This document shows positions 54,523 to 63,143 of a DNA stretch of 64,000 nucleotides, one piece after another; the stretch's first letter is position 1; each line of letters begins with the position of its first letter. The DNA is from Caryophanales bacterium (lineage in GTDB: Bacteria > Bacillota > Bacilli > CAJFEE01): assembly GCA_029256085.1 (NCBI GenBank), contig JAQSYP010000007.1, positions 1 through 64,000 of the forward strand, written 5' to 3'. The position numbers and the translations under genes are program-made. The notes beneath the pieces were generated by a model. It was given only the letters and a program-made list of their open reading frames with translations, made no database searches and was not told the origin of the DNA.

Positions 54523-55425
54523 TTATTTATGTCCGTGTTTGAATAATGATTTATCTAAAGTAGTTGTTTCGCTTGGATCAACTGTTATCGGTTGGATTGA
54601 TGTGTTATTTATATTTGAGTAATCCATGTTCATTACTGATTCTAGTACATGTTTTTTCCCATCTTTATCAGTTCCAGAAAACTTAACATACACCTTTTGG
54701 TCATCAATTAATTTGTCTGCTGTTAAATTTGTAACAACTTTTACGTGCTCTAATTCGAAATTATCTACAAGAACAGGCATTTTCACTGAGATATTTCCAC
54801 TTAGAAATGGATATTTGCTAGATTCCATTGTAGCATTTGCATGAGTACTTAACATTTTCTTTAGCATGTATTCGCTGCCTTCTTGAATTAAACTTGGAAT
54901 CTCTTCCGAAGTCAAATCTGCTGTAATAGTCTGTAGACCATTTTCCTCAGTAATTACAAAATCATCATGAGTTTGAATAGTTAATGTATCGAATACCTTC
55001 TCAGCTAAGCTTAGTAATTCAGGATTGTGATGTGATTCGAACTTTTCTCTTTGCTCAGCTTCTGTTAACTCGCTACCTTGAACTACAAAGTATTTTTCCT
55101 GAGCATCGTTCTTTATCATAAAATCGTTGTCTTGGTAGAATAAATTAAAATTCATAGATTCAGTTGGAGTTTCAACAATTACATTACCTTTTCCTAGCTT
55201 ATCTATTAGGTTGTAATCAGTTGTCATTTTCATACCTTGAATTAACTGACCGTTATCCTTCATTGAAGCCTCAATGCTAACACTTGCATTTTTAACTTTA
55301 TGTGAATTCTTCATTGCCTCTTTAAATAGATCATACCCATCATTACTAGCAAAAGCCGAAATAGTAGTTCCTGCTAATATTAATGCACTTAACGAAATAC
55401 CTGTTATCCAATATTTTTTCTTCAT
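54523..55425 (-). CDS. Hypothetical secreted protein, 300 aa
   Basis: Start ATG at 55425, with AGGAGG 9 bases upstream. Signal peptide (MKKKYWITGISLSALILAGTTISAFA). The mature part is a repeated beta-strand pattern (VKNASVSIEASMKDNGQLIQGMKMTTDYNLID in parts; later NISVKMPVLVDNFELEHVKVVTNLT), recalling lipoprotein-localisation-like folds, but no family is claimed. It lies directly upstream of the kinase gene on the same strand, separated by a terminator, so it may be linked to the signal that system senses. Confidence 0.65.
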   Translation of the reverse strand: MKKKYWITGISLSALILAGTTISAFASNDGYDLFKEAMKNSHKVKNASVSIEASMKDNGQLIQGMKMTTDYNLIDKLGKGNVIVETPTESMNFNLFYQDNDFMIKNDAQEKYFVVQGSELTEAEQREKFESHHNPELLSLAEKVFDTLTIQTHDDFVITEENGLQTITADLTSEEIPSLIQEGSEYMLKKMLSTHANATMESSKYPFLSGNISVKMPVLVDNFELEHVKVVTNLTADKLIDDQKVYVKFSGTDKDGKKHVLESVMNMDYSNINNTSIQPITVDPSETTTLDKSLFKHGHK

Positions 55426-55519
55426 AAGAATTAGCCTCCTATAATGTTCTATTATAAGAATAACCACTAATTCTAAATCTTTTCTAAATAAAATATTAAT
55501 TAATTCTTAAATAAAAAAA

Positions 55520-55542
55520 GAAGCCTCAAAAAATAGAGACTT
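55520..55542 (-). terminator. Terminator of the 55544 kinase gene
   Basis: GAAG.CTC and GAG.CTTC pair around AAAAAATA with an A-run on the plus strand (T-run on minus); one mismatch. Confidence 0.65.
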
Positions 55543-55543
55543 C

Positions 55544-56905
55544 CTATTTTGGTAGTATTACTTCAAAAATAGTTCCTTTTCCTATTATACTATTCACTTT
55601 TATCTCCCCGCCATGTATCTCAACATATCCTTTTGCAATTGAGAGGCCAAGTCCGGTACCACCATCATCACGATTACGCGCTTCATCTGCACGGAAAAAG
55701 CGTTCAAATATAAATGGTAGTTTTTCTGGCTCAATGCCACAACCAGTGTCGGAAAAACTTATACTAATATGATGTTTTTCATTTTTTACAATAACTGTAA
55801 CTACTCCTCTATTAGGAGTATAGCGCAAAGCATTTCCTAATAGGTTAACAGCAACTTGAGTTATTCGGTCAGTATCTATTTCAATAAAAAGCTCTTCTGG
55901 ACTCCTACTTAGTTGAAGTGAAATATTTTTCTCGTCTGCTAACCATTGAAATTTCTCAATAATTACTTCCAATAGTTTGTTTACTTCAGTATTTTTTTTA
56001 TGAAGTTTTAATGACCCAGACTCTGCTTGACTTAATTGTTGCAAATCACTAACTAGTCTTGAGAGCCTATAAACCTCGTCACTTAATTGCAAAATAACTT
56101 CCTCTGTCGGTTCAAGTGCTCCTGTTTGAATAGATTCAAGCTTTGCACCGATAATCGATAACGGAGTTCGCAGTTCATGTGCAACATCAGCAACAAGAGT
56201 TTTCCTAACACGTTCAGTTCTCTCAAGTGTATTAGTCATTTGATTAAAAGCTTCACCTAACTGATGAAATTCATCTTTAGAATTAATTGCTACACGATAA
56301 TCTGTGTTTCCTCTAGCTACATTTTCTATGCCTGACATAAGCTGTGATAATGGTTTAGTAATTTTTCTTGAAAGAAAATATCCGATTATCAAACTAATTA
56401 TCCCTGCAAAAAAGAACCCTAATAAAATTGCTAATTTAACTGAATGTACGAATTGCTGTTCAAGGCGCTCAATTGAAGAATTTTTTGTAGGATAAACATT
56501 TATTGTTCCGATTGTTTTTCCATTTATGATAAGCTCCTGTTTAATTGAGTTTACAGATATGTTTTTGGCAGTATTGGCCATGACGTTGCCTGATGCATCC
56601 TTGACAATTACTCCAAAAGAAGTTCCACTCATATGACCCATCATTCGCCCCATACCCATGCCCATGCCGTAGTTCTGTCCATTAATACTATCATCGAGTA
56701 TTCTATCAATGCCTTCTAGTGATCCAAACGTTTCATAGTAGGAAATTATATTCTGTTTGATCATTTCAATTCGCATTTGATCGCTTTCTGAAAGGTAATT
56801 TTCAAATGTTTTTTCAACGCGCGATTGTAAAAAAAATGATTGAAATAAACCCATAAAAAGTATTACAGCAGCTAATGATACGAGTAACTTCCCTCTAAGT
56901 TTCAT
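55544..56905 (-). CDS. Sensor histidine kinase with a Met-rich outer loop
   Basis: 453 aa from ATG at 56905 (GGTGGA 4 bases upstream; it overlaps the regulator by 11 bases). TM1 ~8-28; outer sensor ~30-155 with NYGMGMGMGRMMGHMSG, a Met/His/Gly cluster; TM2 ~157-180; HAMP; H box DVAHELRTPLSIIGAKL; N box NLLGNALRYT; G boxes DTGCGIE and GGTGLGLSIAK. The Met-rich loop suggests Cu(I) or Ag(I) sensing (inference). Confidence 0.9.
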   Translation of the reverse strand: MKLRGKLLVSLAAVILFMGLFQSFFLQSRVEKTFENYLSESDQMRIEMIKQNIISYYETFGSLEGIDRILDDSINGQNYGMGMGMGRMMGHMSGTSFGVIVKDASGNVMANTAKNISVNSIKQELIINGKTIGTINVYPTKNSSIERLEQQFVHSVKLAILLGFFFAGIISLIIGYFLSRKITKPLSQLMSGIENVARGNTDYRVAINSKDEFHQLGEAFNQMTNTLERTERVRKTLVADVAHELRTPLSIIGAKLESIQTGALEPTEEVILQLSDEVYRLSRLVSDLQQLSQAESGSLKLHKKNTEVNKLLEVIIEKFQWLADEKNISLQLSRSPEELFIEIDTDRITQVAVNLLGNALRYTPNRGVVTVIVKNEKHHISISFSDTGCGIEPEKLPFIFERFFRADEARNRDDGGTGLGLSIAKGYVEIHGGEIKVNSIIGKGTIFEVILPK

Positions 56906-57593
56906 TTGTTCCACCAAAACGATAACCGATTCCATAAACAGTTTGAATATTTAATAGTGAATCATTATCTGTAAGTTTCTTTCTCAAGTTACTAACATGG
57001 GTGTCTATTGAGCGTTCATAGTTTACGTAGGCTTCCCCCATAGCGATATTCATTAACTGCAATCTGCTATATACACGTCCAGGTTTTTCTGCAAGTGCTG
57101 CTAGTATTCTAAATTCTGTTGGTGTCAGATTTATTCTTGCATCATTTACAAAAACTTCGTAAGTTGATAAATTTATTTTCACATTAGCTTGATGAATCCA
57201 TTCATCATCTACTTGTTGTTGAATTGCAGTTCTCCTAAGTACAGCCTTCATTCTTGCAACAACTTCTCTAAGACTAAATGGTTTTGTTATATAATCATCT
57301 GCACCCATTTCAAGACCAAGTAATTTGTCAAGTTCATCAGTTTTTGCCGTCAGTAATATTACTGGCGTGCTATTTTGAAGCATTCTTAACTCTCTTAACG
57401 TTGTGAGGCCATCCTTATTAGGCATCATTACATCTAGTAGAATCATATCAATATTTAAACTGTTTTTAATTATTTTTAAAGCCTCTTCCCCGTCCCTAGC
57501 ACTCACCGTATTATATCCTTCGTTTTCTAAAAATACGGTAATTGACTCCCTTAATTCGTCTTGGTCATCAACAACCATAACTGTTTTTTTCAT
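56895..57593 (-). CDS. OmpR-family response regulator
   Basis: 232 aa from ATG at 57593, with AGAGGAT upstream. Receiver: VVDDQDELRE, Asp in DMILLDVMMPNKDG, VILLTAK and YITKPFSLREV. Winged-helix output (LTPTEFRILAALAEKPGRVYSRLQL, DTHVSNLRKKL). Paired with the Met-rich-sensor kinase downstream. Confidence 0.93.
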   Translation of the reverse strand: MKKTVMVVDDQDELRESITVFLENEGYNTVSARDGEEALKIIKNSLNIDMILLDVMMPNKDGLTTLRELRMLQNSTPVILLTAKTDELDKLLGLEMGADDYITKPFSLREVVARMKAVLRRTAIQQQVDDEWIHQANVKINLSTYEVFVNDARINLTPTEFRILAALAEKPGRVYSRLQLMNIAMGEAYVNYERSIDTHVSNLRKKLTDNDSLLNIQTVYGIGYRFGGTNET

Positions 57594-57621
57594 ATGGAAA
57601 ATCCTCTCGAACCTATAATTA

Positions 57622-57648
57622 AAACCTTGATAAAAGTTTATCAAGGTT
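57622..57648 (-). terminator. Terminator of the 57668 gene
   Basis: AAACCTTGATAAA and TTTATCAAGGTTT pair in 12-13 bp around a 1-3 base loop, between the Met-rich protein gene and the response regulator. Confidence 0.85.
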
Positions 57649-57667
57649 TATTGTCTAAAATCAATAT

Positions 57668-58180
57668 TTACAGATTTTCATTAGAGTCATTTAAATTATT
57701 AGTCATGCAAGGATGTGAAGTTTTGTTTAACATCATATCAAAATTATCACCCATACGACTTAACATCATTTCCTTTTGTTGTGACGAAATTTTGCCATCC
57801 TTCTCTAACTGATTTAAATGATTTTTCATTACTTTTTTCATATTCTCTGTTAATGTTGCTGACTCAACCCCTTCATTCTTAGCAATTTCTGCAAGTGATT
57901 TTCCATCTTGCATCGCCTTCTGAAGGTCTTCAGTAGTCATTTTTAAAGTTTTTGCTGCCACAGAAAGCATGTCATTATGCATATCTTGCATTAGGCCCAT
58001 CATTCCACCTTGGCCCATCATTCCGCTTTGGCCCATCATTCCGCCTTGCTTCACAGCTGGTTGTTTTGTCACCGTATTTTGAAGTGTATCTGTGTTAGCT
58101 GATGTAAAGATGTTTCCTGTTGACATCGATCCGATAAAAAATGCTCCAGCCAGTCCTGCAACAACTAGTAACTTCTTCAT
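57668..58180 (-). CDS. Secreted Met/Gly-rich DUF2680-like protein
   Basis: 170 aa from ATG at 58180 (GGAG upstream). Signal peptide (MKKLLVVAGLAGAFFIGSM). A repeat of QSGMMGQGGMMG units (three copies of a GMMGQ motif), then a helical part with the DUF2680/YckD pattern (SLAEIAKNEGVESATLTENMKK, LNQLEKDGKISSQQKEMML). Paralogous to the next gene upstream. The Met clusters could bind Cu(I)/Ag(I). Confidence 0.78.
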   Translation of the reverse strand: MKKLLVVAGLAGAFFIGSMSTGNIFTSANTDTLQNTVTKQPAVKQGGMMGQSGMMGQGGMMGLMQDMHNDMLSVAAKTLKMTTEDLQKAMQDGKSLAEIAKNEGVESATLTENMKKVMKNHLNQLEKDGKISSQQKEMMLSRMGDNFDMMLNKTSHPCMTNNLNDSNENL

Positions 58181-58200
58181 AATTTTCAACTCCTATAGTT

Positions 58201-58230
58201 TAGTGAGGTATGGATTTTATTTTCCATACC
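58201..58230 (-). promoter_or_regulatory. Inverted repeat in the 5' region of the Met-rich gene
   Basis: GGTATGGA (58207-58214) and TCCATACC (58223-58230) are perfect arms around TTTTATTT. They extend outward as TAGT and ACTA after a 2-base bulge. Lying 20-50 bases before the start, this may be an operator, e.g. for the adjacent response regulator, or a 5'-UTR hairpin. Confidence 0.5.
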
Positions 58231-58298
58231 ACTAATATAACCAATTGAATTCCAGAACTTATTAGGGAAATGTCAAGAAGTTGTTAAGATTATAAAAA

Positions 58299-58330
58299 AG
58301 TCGAGATCTCCTTCTAGAGACCTCGAGAAA
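58299..58330 (-). terminator. Terminator of the 58338 gene
   Basis: TCGAGATCTC and GAGACCTCGA pair (imperfectly) around CTTCTA, with AAAAAA on the plus strand. Confidence 0.75.
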
Positions 58331-58337
58331 ATTAATA

Positions 58338-58826
58338 TTATAACTGTAAGTCATTAGAATTAAACGCTTCATCCGAGTTAATTAAGGAATCAATTTTCTC
58401 ACCTAAATGATACATCATGAATTCCATTTGGATTTTAGTAATTTTACCTTGATCGTTTAGTTGGTTGAAATAATTTTCAACTTCTTTTTTCATGCTGTCA
58501 CCAAGTTTTTCAGTCTTTACCCCTTTTTCTTCAGCAATTACTTTAAAAGTTTTGCCACTTTGAAGTTCAGTCTGAAGTTCTTCAGCTGTCATCCCTAACG
58601 TTTTTGCTGCTCCATCATACATCTCAATCATTGTACCTTGCATGTATTTCATAAGGCCCATCATTTCTTCTTGAGTCATTTTTTCATTTTCGTCTACTGG
58701 TGCTTGATCAATTGCTTGGCTATTATTATATTTTTTCTGACTTTTTTCTGTTAAAAGTGAACCATACGTCTTAAATCCTATAAAGAATACCACTGCTATT
58801 GCCGCAACCACTATTATTTTTTTCAT
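58338..58826 (-). CDS. DUF2680-like secreted or anchored protein
   Basis: 162 aa. N-terminal hydrophobic segment (KKIIVVAAIAVVFFIGFKTYG) that may be a signal or anchor. The helical domain is parallel to the 57668 gene (MTQEEMMGLMKYMQGTM; KTLGMTAEELQTELQSGKTFKVIAEEKGV; FNQLNDQGKITKIQMEFMM), with fewer Met. The two are tandem paralogs. AGGAGAG precedes the ATG. Upstream lie the two 21-bp arrays. Confidence 0.78.
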   Translation of the reverse strand: MKKIIVVAAIAVVFFIGFKTYGSLLTEKSQKKYNNSQAIDQAPVDENEKMTQEEMMGLMKYMQGTMIEMYDGAAKTLGMTAEELQTELQSGKTFKVIAEEKGVKTEKLGDSMKKEVENYFNQLNDQGKITKIQMEFMMYHLGEKIDSLINSDEAFNSNDLQL

Positions 58827-58952
58827 CTAAGTACTCTCCTGTTAATGTGTTGACCTTAATTATAATATAAATGTTTAGTTTTAAGGACATATTTTGATAA
58901 TGTCATGAAGTTGTAAGATTCAAAAAAATTCGAAATGTACTTTCTCCTTTTT

Positions 58953-59054
58953 GCACCGCTATTTAAGAAAATTGCACCGTCAATTTGATTTATTGCACCA
59001 CCTTTATGCAAAAGTGCACCAAGAAATAAACTTTTTGCACCGCCTTGTCGAAAA
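58953..59054. repeat. Phased 21-bp array 5a (core GCACC, 5 copies)
   Basis: GCACC starts at 58953, 58974, 58995, 59016 and 59037, exactly 21 bases apart each time (minus-strand core GGTGCAA). The last unit is followed 8 bases later by TTGTCGAAAA. The intervening 16 bases vary. It lies beyond the proBA terminator and before the 58826 gene. The minus strand is open as a ~116-codon frame with 7-residue repeats, but no ribosome site is seen. Confidence 0.93.
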
Positions 59055-59099
59055 AATTTGAAAGCATGTACACAAAGTTTGGTAACCACAAATTTTTTC

Positions 59100-59201
59100 G
59101 TACGCATTTTATCGAGATCCGTACAGGATTTTAGATTTTCTGTACGGATTTTATTAAGAACCATACCTAAAACTATACTTTCCGTACGTTCTTGTCGAAA
59201 A
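59100..59201. repeat. Phased 21-bp array 5b (core CGTACGGA, 5 copies)
   Basis: GTAC (ATAC once) starts at 59100, 59121, 59142, 59163 and 59184, exactly 21 bases apart, and TTGTCGAAAA follows 8 bases after the last, exactly as in 5a. The spacing from the last core of 5a to the first of 5b is 63, three units. The variable parts of 5a and 5b are partly alignable, so they are probably diverged copies whose cores changed together. Gap 58827-59237 (411 bases) holds these arrays and the proBA terminator. Confidence 0.93.
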
Positions 59202-59209
59202 TACATAAA

Positions 59210-59236
59210 AAAACTTGGGACCAGGCCCAAGTTTTC
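59210..59236 (-). terminator. proBA terminator
   Basis: AACTTGGG and CCCAAGTT pair around CCTGGT (minus strand), followed by TTTTTTT. Confidence 0.93.
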
Positions 59237-59237
59237 A

Positions 59238-60479
59238 TTATACACGTATTTGTCCAGTTCCACGTACAACTGCTTTTGATGTAGTGATAGCTCGTAATCC
59301 CATTGGGCCTCGTGCATGTAGTTTTTGTGTGCTAATGCCAATTTCAGCCCCGTATCCAAACTGCTCTCCATCTGTAAACCGTGTTGATGCATTATGGTAT
59401 AAAACCGCTGCATCAACTGCTTGAAAAAATAGATCGACATTACTCTCAGATTCACTAATAATTGCTTCAGAATGCTTTGTTCCGTAAACATCAATATGGT
59501 TTAATGCTTCTTCAATATTACTAACTGATTTTACAGCTAAAATTGGCGCAAGAAATTCTGTATGCCAATCCTCTTCAGTTGCTACTCCGATAAACGAATA
59601 AATCGAAGCTAACTCTTCGTCGCCACGAAGTTCAACACCTTTTTCGTGAAGTTCATTCAATAAACCTGCGATAAACGGCCAGTTTTTATTTATCAGAACT
59701 GTTTCAGCAGCATTACACACTGATGGGCGATGTAATTTTGCATTGATAACAATGTCGTATGCCATTTGTTGTTGCGCAGTATCGTCTATAAAAATATGAC
59801 AATTACCAACCCCAGTCTCTAGTACAGGAACTGTTGCGTTTTGAATAACGGTTTGGATTAACCCCGCTCCCCCACGTGGGATTAGAACATCAAGATACTT
59901 ATTGAGCTTAAACATTTCCGCTGCAGTTTCACGACTCGTATCCTCAAGAAGTTGAAGCGCATTGGCTGGTATTGCGGAATTCGCAAGTGCTTCACGCATT
60001 ACATGCACAAGGGCTTTATTTGAATTAATTGCTGACGAGCTACCTCGCAAGAGCACAGCATTTCCGGCTTTTAAACAAAGACTTCCAGCATCCACCGTAA
60101 CGTTAGGACGAGCTTCATATACCATACCGATAACACCGAGTGGTACACGTACATTTTTAATATGCAGCCCGTTTGGTCTTTCCCACTCCTCAATTGTTTC
60201 GCCAACTGGGTCTTCTAATTTAATTAACTGGTGAATACCATCAACAATTTGTTCAATTCTATCTTCAGTTAATAATAATCGGTCTAGGAGTGAATCAGAT
60301 AGACCATTCTCTTTCCCTAACCGGATATCCTTTTGGTTCTCTCCTAGAATATAATTCTTTTCAATTAAAAGAAGTTCTGCCATTTTAGATAAGGCATCAT
60401 TCTTATCTTCAGTTGTTAGCATGCCTAATGTCTTAGAAGCGTTTCTTAATTTTATAGCTTTTTGTATTAACTCACTCAT
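59238..60479 (-). CDS. proA: Gamma-glutamyl phosphate reductase
   Basis: 413 aa, full length. The catalytic Cys lies in [14 protein letters not shown]; the cofactor-binding region [19 protein letters not shown] and [15 protein letters not shown], plus the C-terminal [22 protein letters not shown], are typical. It reduces glutamyl-5-phosphate with NADPH in proline synthesis. It overlaps proB by 4 bases (ATGA). AGGAGCTG lies before the ATG. Confidence 0.96.
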   Translation of the reverse strand: MSELIQKAIKLRNASKTLGMLTTEDKNDALSKMAELLLIEKNYILGENQKDIRLGKENGLSDSLLDRLLLTEDRIEQIVDGIHQLIKLEDPVGETIEEWERPNGLHIKNVRVPLGVIGMVYEARPNVTVDAGSLCLKAGNAVLLRGSSSAINSNKALVHVMREALANSAIPANALQLLEDTSRETAAEMFKLNKYLDVLIPRGGAGLIQTVIQNATVPVLETGVGNCHIFIDDTAQQQMAYDIVINAKLHRPSVCNAAETVLINKNWPFIAGLLNELHEKGVELRGDEELASIYSFIGVATEEDWHTEFLAPILAVKSVSNIEEALNHIDVYGTKHSEAIISESESNVDLFFQAVDAAVLYHNASTRFTDGEQFGYGAEIGISTQKLHARGPMGLRAITTSKAVVRGTGQIRV

Positions 60480-61600
60480 TTTAAAATCAGCTCCTTTGAC
60501 ACTGTAACCCAGTTATCTCTATGAATTACTTCAGCTCTTAATTTAATAGAATAGCATTTTGCTTGCTCACTTTTTAAACCTTTTACCTTCTCTAAATCAT
60601 CAGATGAATAATAGATTTGACCTTTTCCAATAACCTGCCCTCGCTGATTCCTAACTACTACTACGTCTAATGCATTAAACTTACCTATTACTCTAGTAAT
60701 TCCAACCGGGAGAAGGCTTTTATGCTTTCGAATAATTGCTATCTCAGCCCCATCATCTACCTCAATTATTCCAGAGATTTGAGAGTGATAGGCAATCCAT
60801 TGTTTTTTCGTATGCATTTGCGATTGGAAGGGACCTCCTATATATGTCCCATCACCTTTACCTTCTAATATTTCCGTTAGTTTTTTCTGACCTTCACCTT
60901 TCCCAACAAAAACACTTACTCCTAGCGAAAGTGCTTTCTTAGCAGCTAGTAGTTTTGATTTCATTCCACCAGTACCAACTGAAGATCCACTGTCACTTGC
61001 ACCATTTAACAATTCGTCCGTAATATCTGGTATGAAGTGGTACTTTTTTGTTTCCTTTGAAACTCTAGGATTGCCATCGTAAAGACCATTTATATCGGTA
61101 AGTATAATAAGTGCATTTGCGTGTAGGAATCCACTAACAAGTGCAGATAACATGTCGTTATCGCCGAAAGTCAACTCGTCAATAGAAACTGAGTCATTTT
61201 CATTAATTATTGGAAGTACATTTCGTTCAAGCAGCTCAGAGATTGTTGAGTAAAGATTTCTAAACCTTTCCTCACTGTAAAAATCTTCACGAGTTAAGAG
61301 CATTTGAGCAGGCACGATATTTACTTCCTTACAAAGTGAAGTGTAGCCCTGCATAAGAAGACCTTGACCGACAGCAGCTGCAGCTTGCTTCCCTGCTAAC
61401 GCTTTCGGACGACCTGGATATCCAAGAGAGGAAAAACCTGAAGCGACAGCACCAGATGAAATAAGAATTATTTCGTGCCCTTGTTGCCTTAAAAATGCAA
61501 GCGCCTCAATATGATCACGCATCTTTTGCTCACATAAAGTCCCCGATTCAGAAGTTAGTGAACTACTCCCAATTTTCACAACGATCCGCTGTCTTTTCAT
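60476..61600 (-). CDS. proB: Glutamate 5-kinase
   Basis: 374 aa from ATG at 61600 (AAAGG 10 bases upstream; the start at 61651 lacks a site). Amino-acid-kinase domain: [50 protein letters not shown]-like, [13 protein letters not shown]. The C-terminal ~90 residues are a PUA domain (GTYIGG..; [15 protein letters not shown]). It is the feedback-controlled first step of proline synthesis, in an operon with proA. Confidence 0.95.
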   Translation of the reverse strand: MKRQRIVVKIGSSSLTSESGTLCEQKMRDHIEALAFLRQQGHEIILISSGAVASGFSSLGYPGRPKALAGKQAAAAVGQGLLMQGYTSLCKEVNIVPAQMLLTREDFYSEERFRNLYSTISELLERNVLPIINENDSVSIDELTFGDNDMLSALVSGFLHANALIILTDINGLYDGNPRVSKETKKYHFIPDITDELLNGASDSGSSVGTGGMKSKLLAAKKALSLGVSVFVGKGEGQKKLTEILEGKGDGTYIGGPFQSQMHTKKQWIAYHSQISGIIEVDDGAEIAIIRKHKSLLPVGITRVIGKFNALDVVVVRNQRGQVIGKGQIYYSSDDLEKVKGLKSEQAKCYSIKLRAEVIHRDNWVTVSKELILK

Positions 61601-61783
61601 CCCCTTCGTACCTTTCTTTTGAAAATTTAAATACTTATATTTATTCAACATTATGAATATTTATACTATTTTTGTTATTATCTTTTAAAAGCAGGGCTTT
61701 GTCAATAGGAATGGTGTTAATTGTGTTGGGTAATTATGTAAGCTATTATGGAGTTATTGGGTTAATTTTAGGGGGAAGAGTAA

Positions 61784-62479
61784 ATGATAGAATTGTATTT
61801 AATGGCAGCAAGTTTGTTTTTACTAGGTTTCTTGGTAATGGTAGTTCCGAAATATATTAAATTTGTGAATTCAAAATACAAGTTTTCTAGTGGCAATGGT
61901 TTTCTTAAAACTGTCTTGGATATTGGAAATTATGGAGAATTCCTAACGTTTACAGTACTTGAAAAATTAGGCAATAATCAGAAACTACTGACTAATTTAT
62001 ACATACCAAAAGAAGATGGCACAACGACTGAAATCGATTTAGTTTTGATTTCTAATACAGGTATTTATGTTATTGAATCAAAAAATTATAGTGGATGGAT
62101 TTTTGGAGATGAAAAAAATAAAAACTGGACCCAATCACTTCCAAACAAACGAAAAAATCAATTTTTTAACCCAGTTTGGCAGAACAGCGCACATATTAAC
62201 GCATTAAAAAATGTATTGGAATTTAAAAATGACGACTTCTATAAATCTTACATTGTTTTTAGTGAACGTTGCACACTTAAGAAAATTAATGTTTCTTCTA
62301 AAATAAAAGTTATTAAGCGAGATTCTTTTTTAAAATCTATAAAAAGTGATATAGAGTGTTCTTCCAAATTATTATCTGAGCCAGAAGTGGATAAATTATA
62401 TAATTTTTTACAAAAATTCTCGCTTGCAAGCGACAATATAAAGAAAAATCATATTAATAGATTAAAAGTTAAAGCATAA
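61784..62479 (+). CDS. NERD-domain membrane protein
   Basis: 231 aa. One N-terminal membrane helix (YLMAASLFLLGFLVMVVP), then a NERD domain: GNYGEFLTFTVLEKL, DGTTTEIDLVLISNTGIYVIESKNYSGWIFG (E-I-D...E-x-K, nuclease-type catalytic pattern; read in parts), NPVWQNSAHINAL. NERD proteins are predicted DNA-processing nucleases. GGGGGAAG precedes the ATG. Array 2 begins 45 bases after the stop. Confidence 0.88.
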   Translation: MIELYLMAASLFLLGFLVMVVPKYIKFVNSKYKFSSGNGFLKTVLDIGNYGEFLTFTVLEKLGNNQKLLTNLYIPKEDGTTTEIDLVLISNTGIYVIESKNYSGWIFGDEKNKNWTQSLPNKRKNQFFNPVWQNSAHINALKNVLEFKNDDFYKSYIVFSERCTLKKINVSSKIKVIKRDSFLKSIKSDIECSSKLLSEPEVDKLYNFLQKFSLASDNIKKNHINRLKVKA

Positions 62480-62523
62480 TTCTACCTAAATCACGATTTT
62501 ATCAATGAAGTTAAAGCTCATAT

Positions 62524-62631
62524 AATCCAAACTTTAGGTTTTTTAATCCAAAATCAAATTTTTTAATCCGAACTCACGATTTTTTAATCCAAAATCAAAT
62601 TTTTTAATCCGAACTCACGATTTTTTAATCC
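62524..62631. repeat. Phased 21-bp array 2 (core TTTTTTAATCC, 6 copies)
   Basis: AATCC starts at 62524, 62545, 62565, 62586, 62606 and 62627 (periods 21, 20, 21, 20, 21). The central four units form a perfect 41-bp dimer repeat (62545-62585 equals 62586-62626). The core is the same as array 1, 58 kb away, and the rest differs. The alternating 20/21 spacing rules out a coding frame. It lies between the NERD and YmaF genes. Confidence 0.93.
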
Positions 62632-62744
62632 AAACTCATACTTTTGCTACAATCATCCAATTCCGTTGAAAAATCCTAACATAAGTAAGTTATTAAATTA
62701 GTAAACTCTATATTAGGGCACACACTTGATTAGGGGGAAACTAA

Positions 62745-63086
62745 ATGGGGGAAGTTTACAAAAATGATTTTGTTGAGGGATTTGTAGCAAATCATAATCA
62801 CGGTTCGGTAAGTTATACATCGGTTGATGATGGGCATGTTCATCAATGTTTGGATGTAAGTTCACCACCAATGCCGTCTCAAGATGGATCTAGTCATATT
62901 CATTACACCGAGGGGTATGTATTATTTGACGATGGCCATAACCACTATTACAAAGCATACTCTAGTCCTGCTATTTCTGTTGGTAACGGCATGCATGTTC
63001 ACTATTATGATTTCTACACAACTGAAAATGATGGCCATAAGCATCGTGTTAAAGGTGTCGATCAACCAATGCCAGGTACTAAATAA
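62745..63086 (+). CDS. YmaF-family His-rich protein
   Basis: 113 aa. Repeated (D)DGHxHxx units (NHNHGSVS, DDGHVHQCLD, DDGHNHYY, GMHVHYYDF, NDGHKHRVKG) with S.P.PM linkers, the YmaF pattern. About 18 His suggest metal binding (Zn, Ni or Cu). The function is unknown; related genes occur in spore formers. GGGGGAAAC precedes the ATG, and a terminator follows. Confidence 0.85.
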   Translation: MGEVYKNDFVEGFVANHNHGSVSYTSVDDGHVHQCLDVSSPPMPSQDGSSHIHYTEGYVLFDDGHNHYYKAYSSPAISVGNGMHVHYYDFYTTENDGHKHRVKGVDQPMPGTK

Positions 63087-63094
63087 CCACAAGA

Positions 63095-63122
63095 AAAAAG
63101 CTTACACTTTGTAAGCTTTTTG
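63095..63122 (+). terminator. Terminator of the YmaF-like gene
   Basis: AAAAAAGCTTAC and GTAAGCTTTTT pair around ACTTT. Confidence 0.9.
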
Positions 63123-63143
63123 TAATTATGGACTTTTATTTAA

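Noticed and set aside
58856-59494. Open minus-strand frame of 212 codons with 7-residue repeats (LGAL..GGAI)
   Set aside because: Its first part lies inside proA in another frame, the ATG at 59206 has no ribosome site and sits in the proBA terminator T-run, and a 21-bp period keeps any frame open automatically. The related remnant at 49647 has stops. Treated as arrays 5a/5b, not as a gene.
61601-61783. T-box leader for proBA
   Set aside because: The stretch before proB is short and shows neither the T-box core sequence nor a terminator/antiterminator pair.
61672-61860. 62-codon ORF overlapping the NERD gene start
   Set aside because: Different frame from NERD, no ribosome site; the NERD start has one.
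62524-62631. Array 2 as plasmid iterons or a replication origin
   Set aside because: Period is in the iteron range, but no rep gene or DnaA boxes are nearby and the same core occurs in array 1 in an unrelated place.
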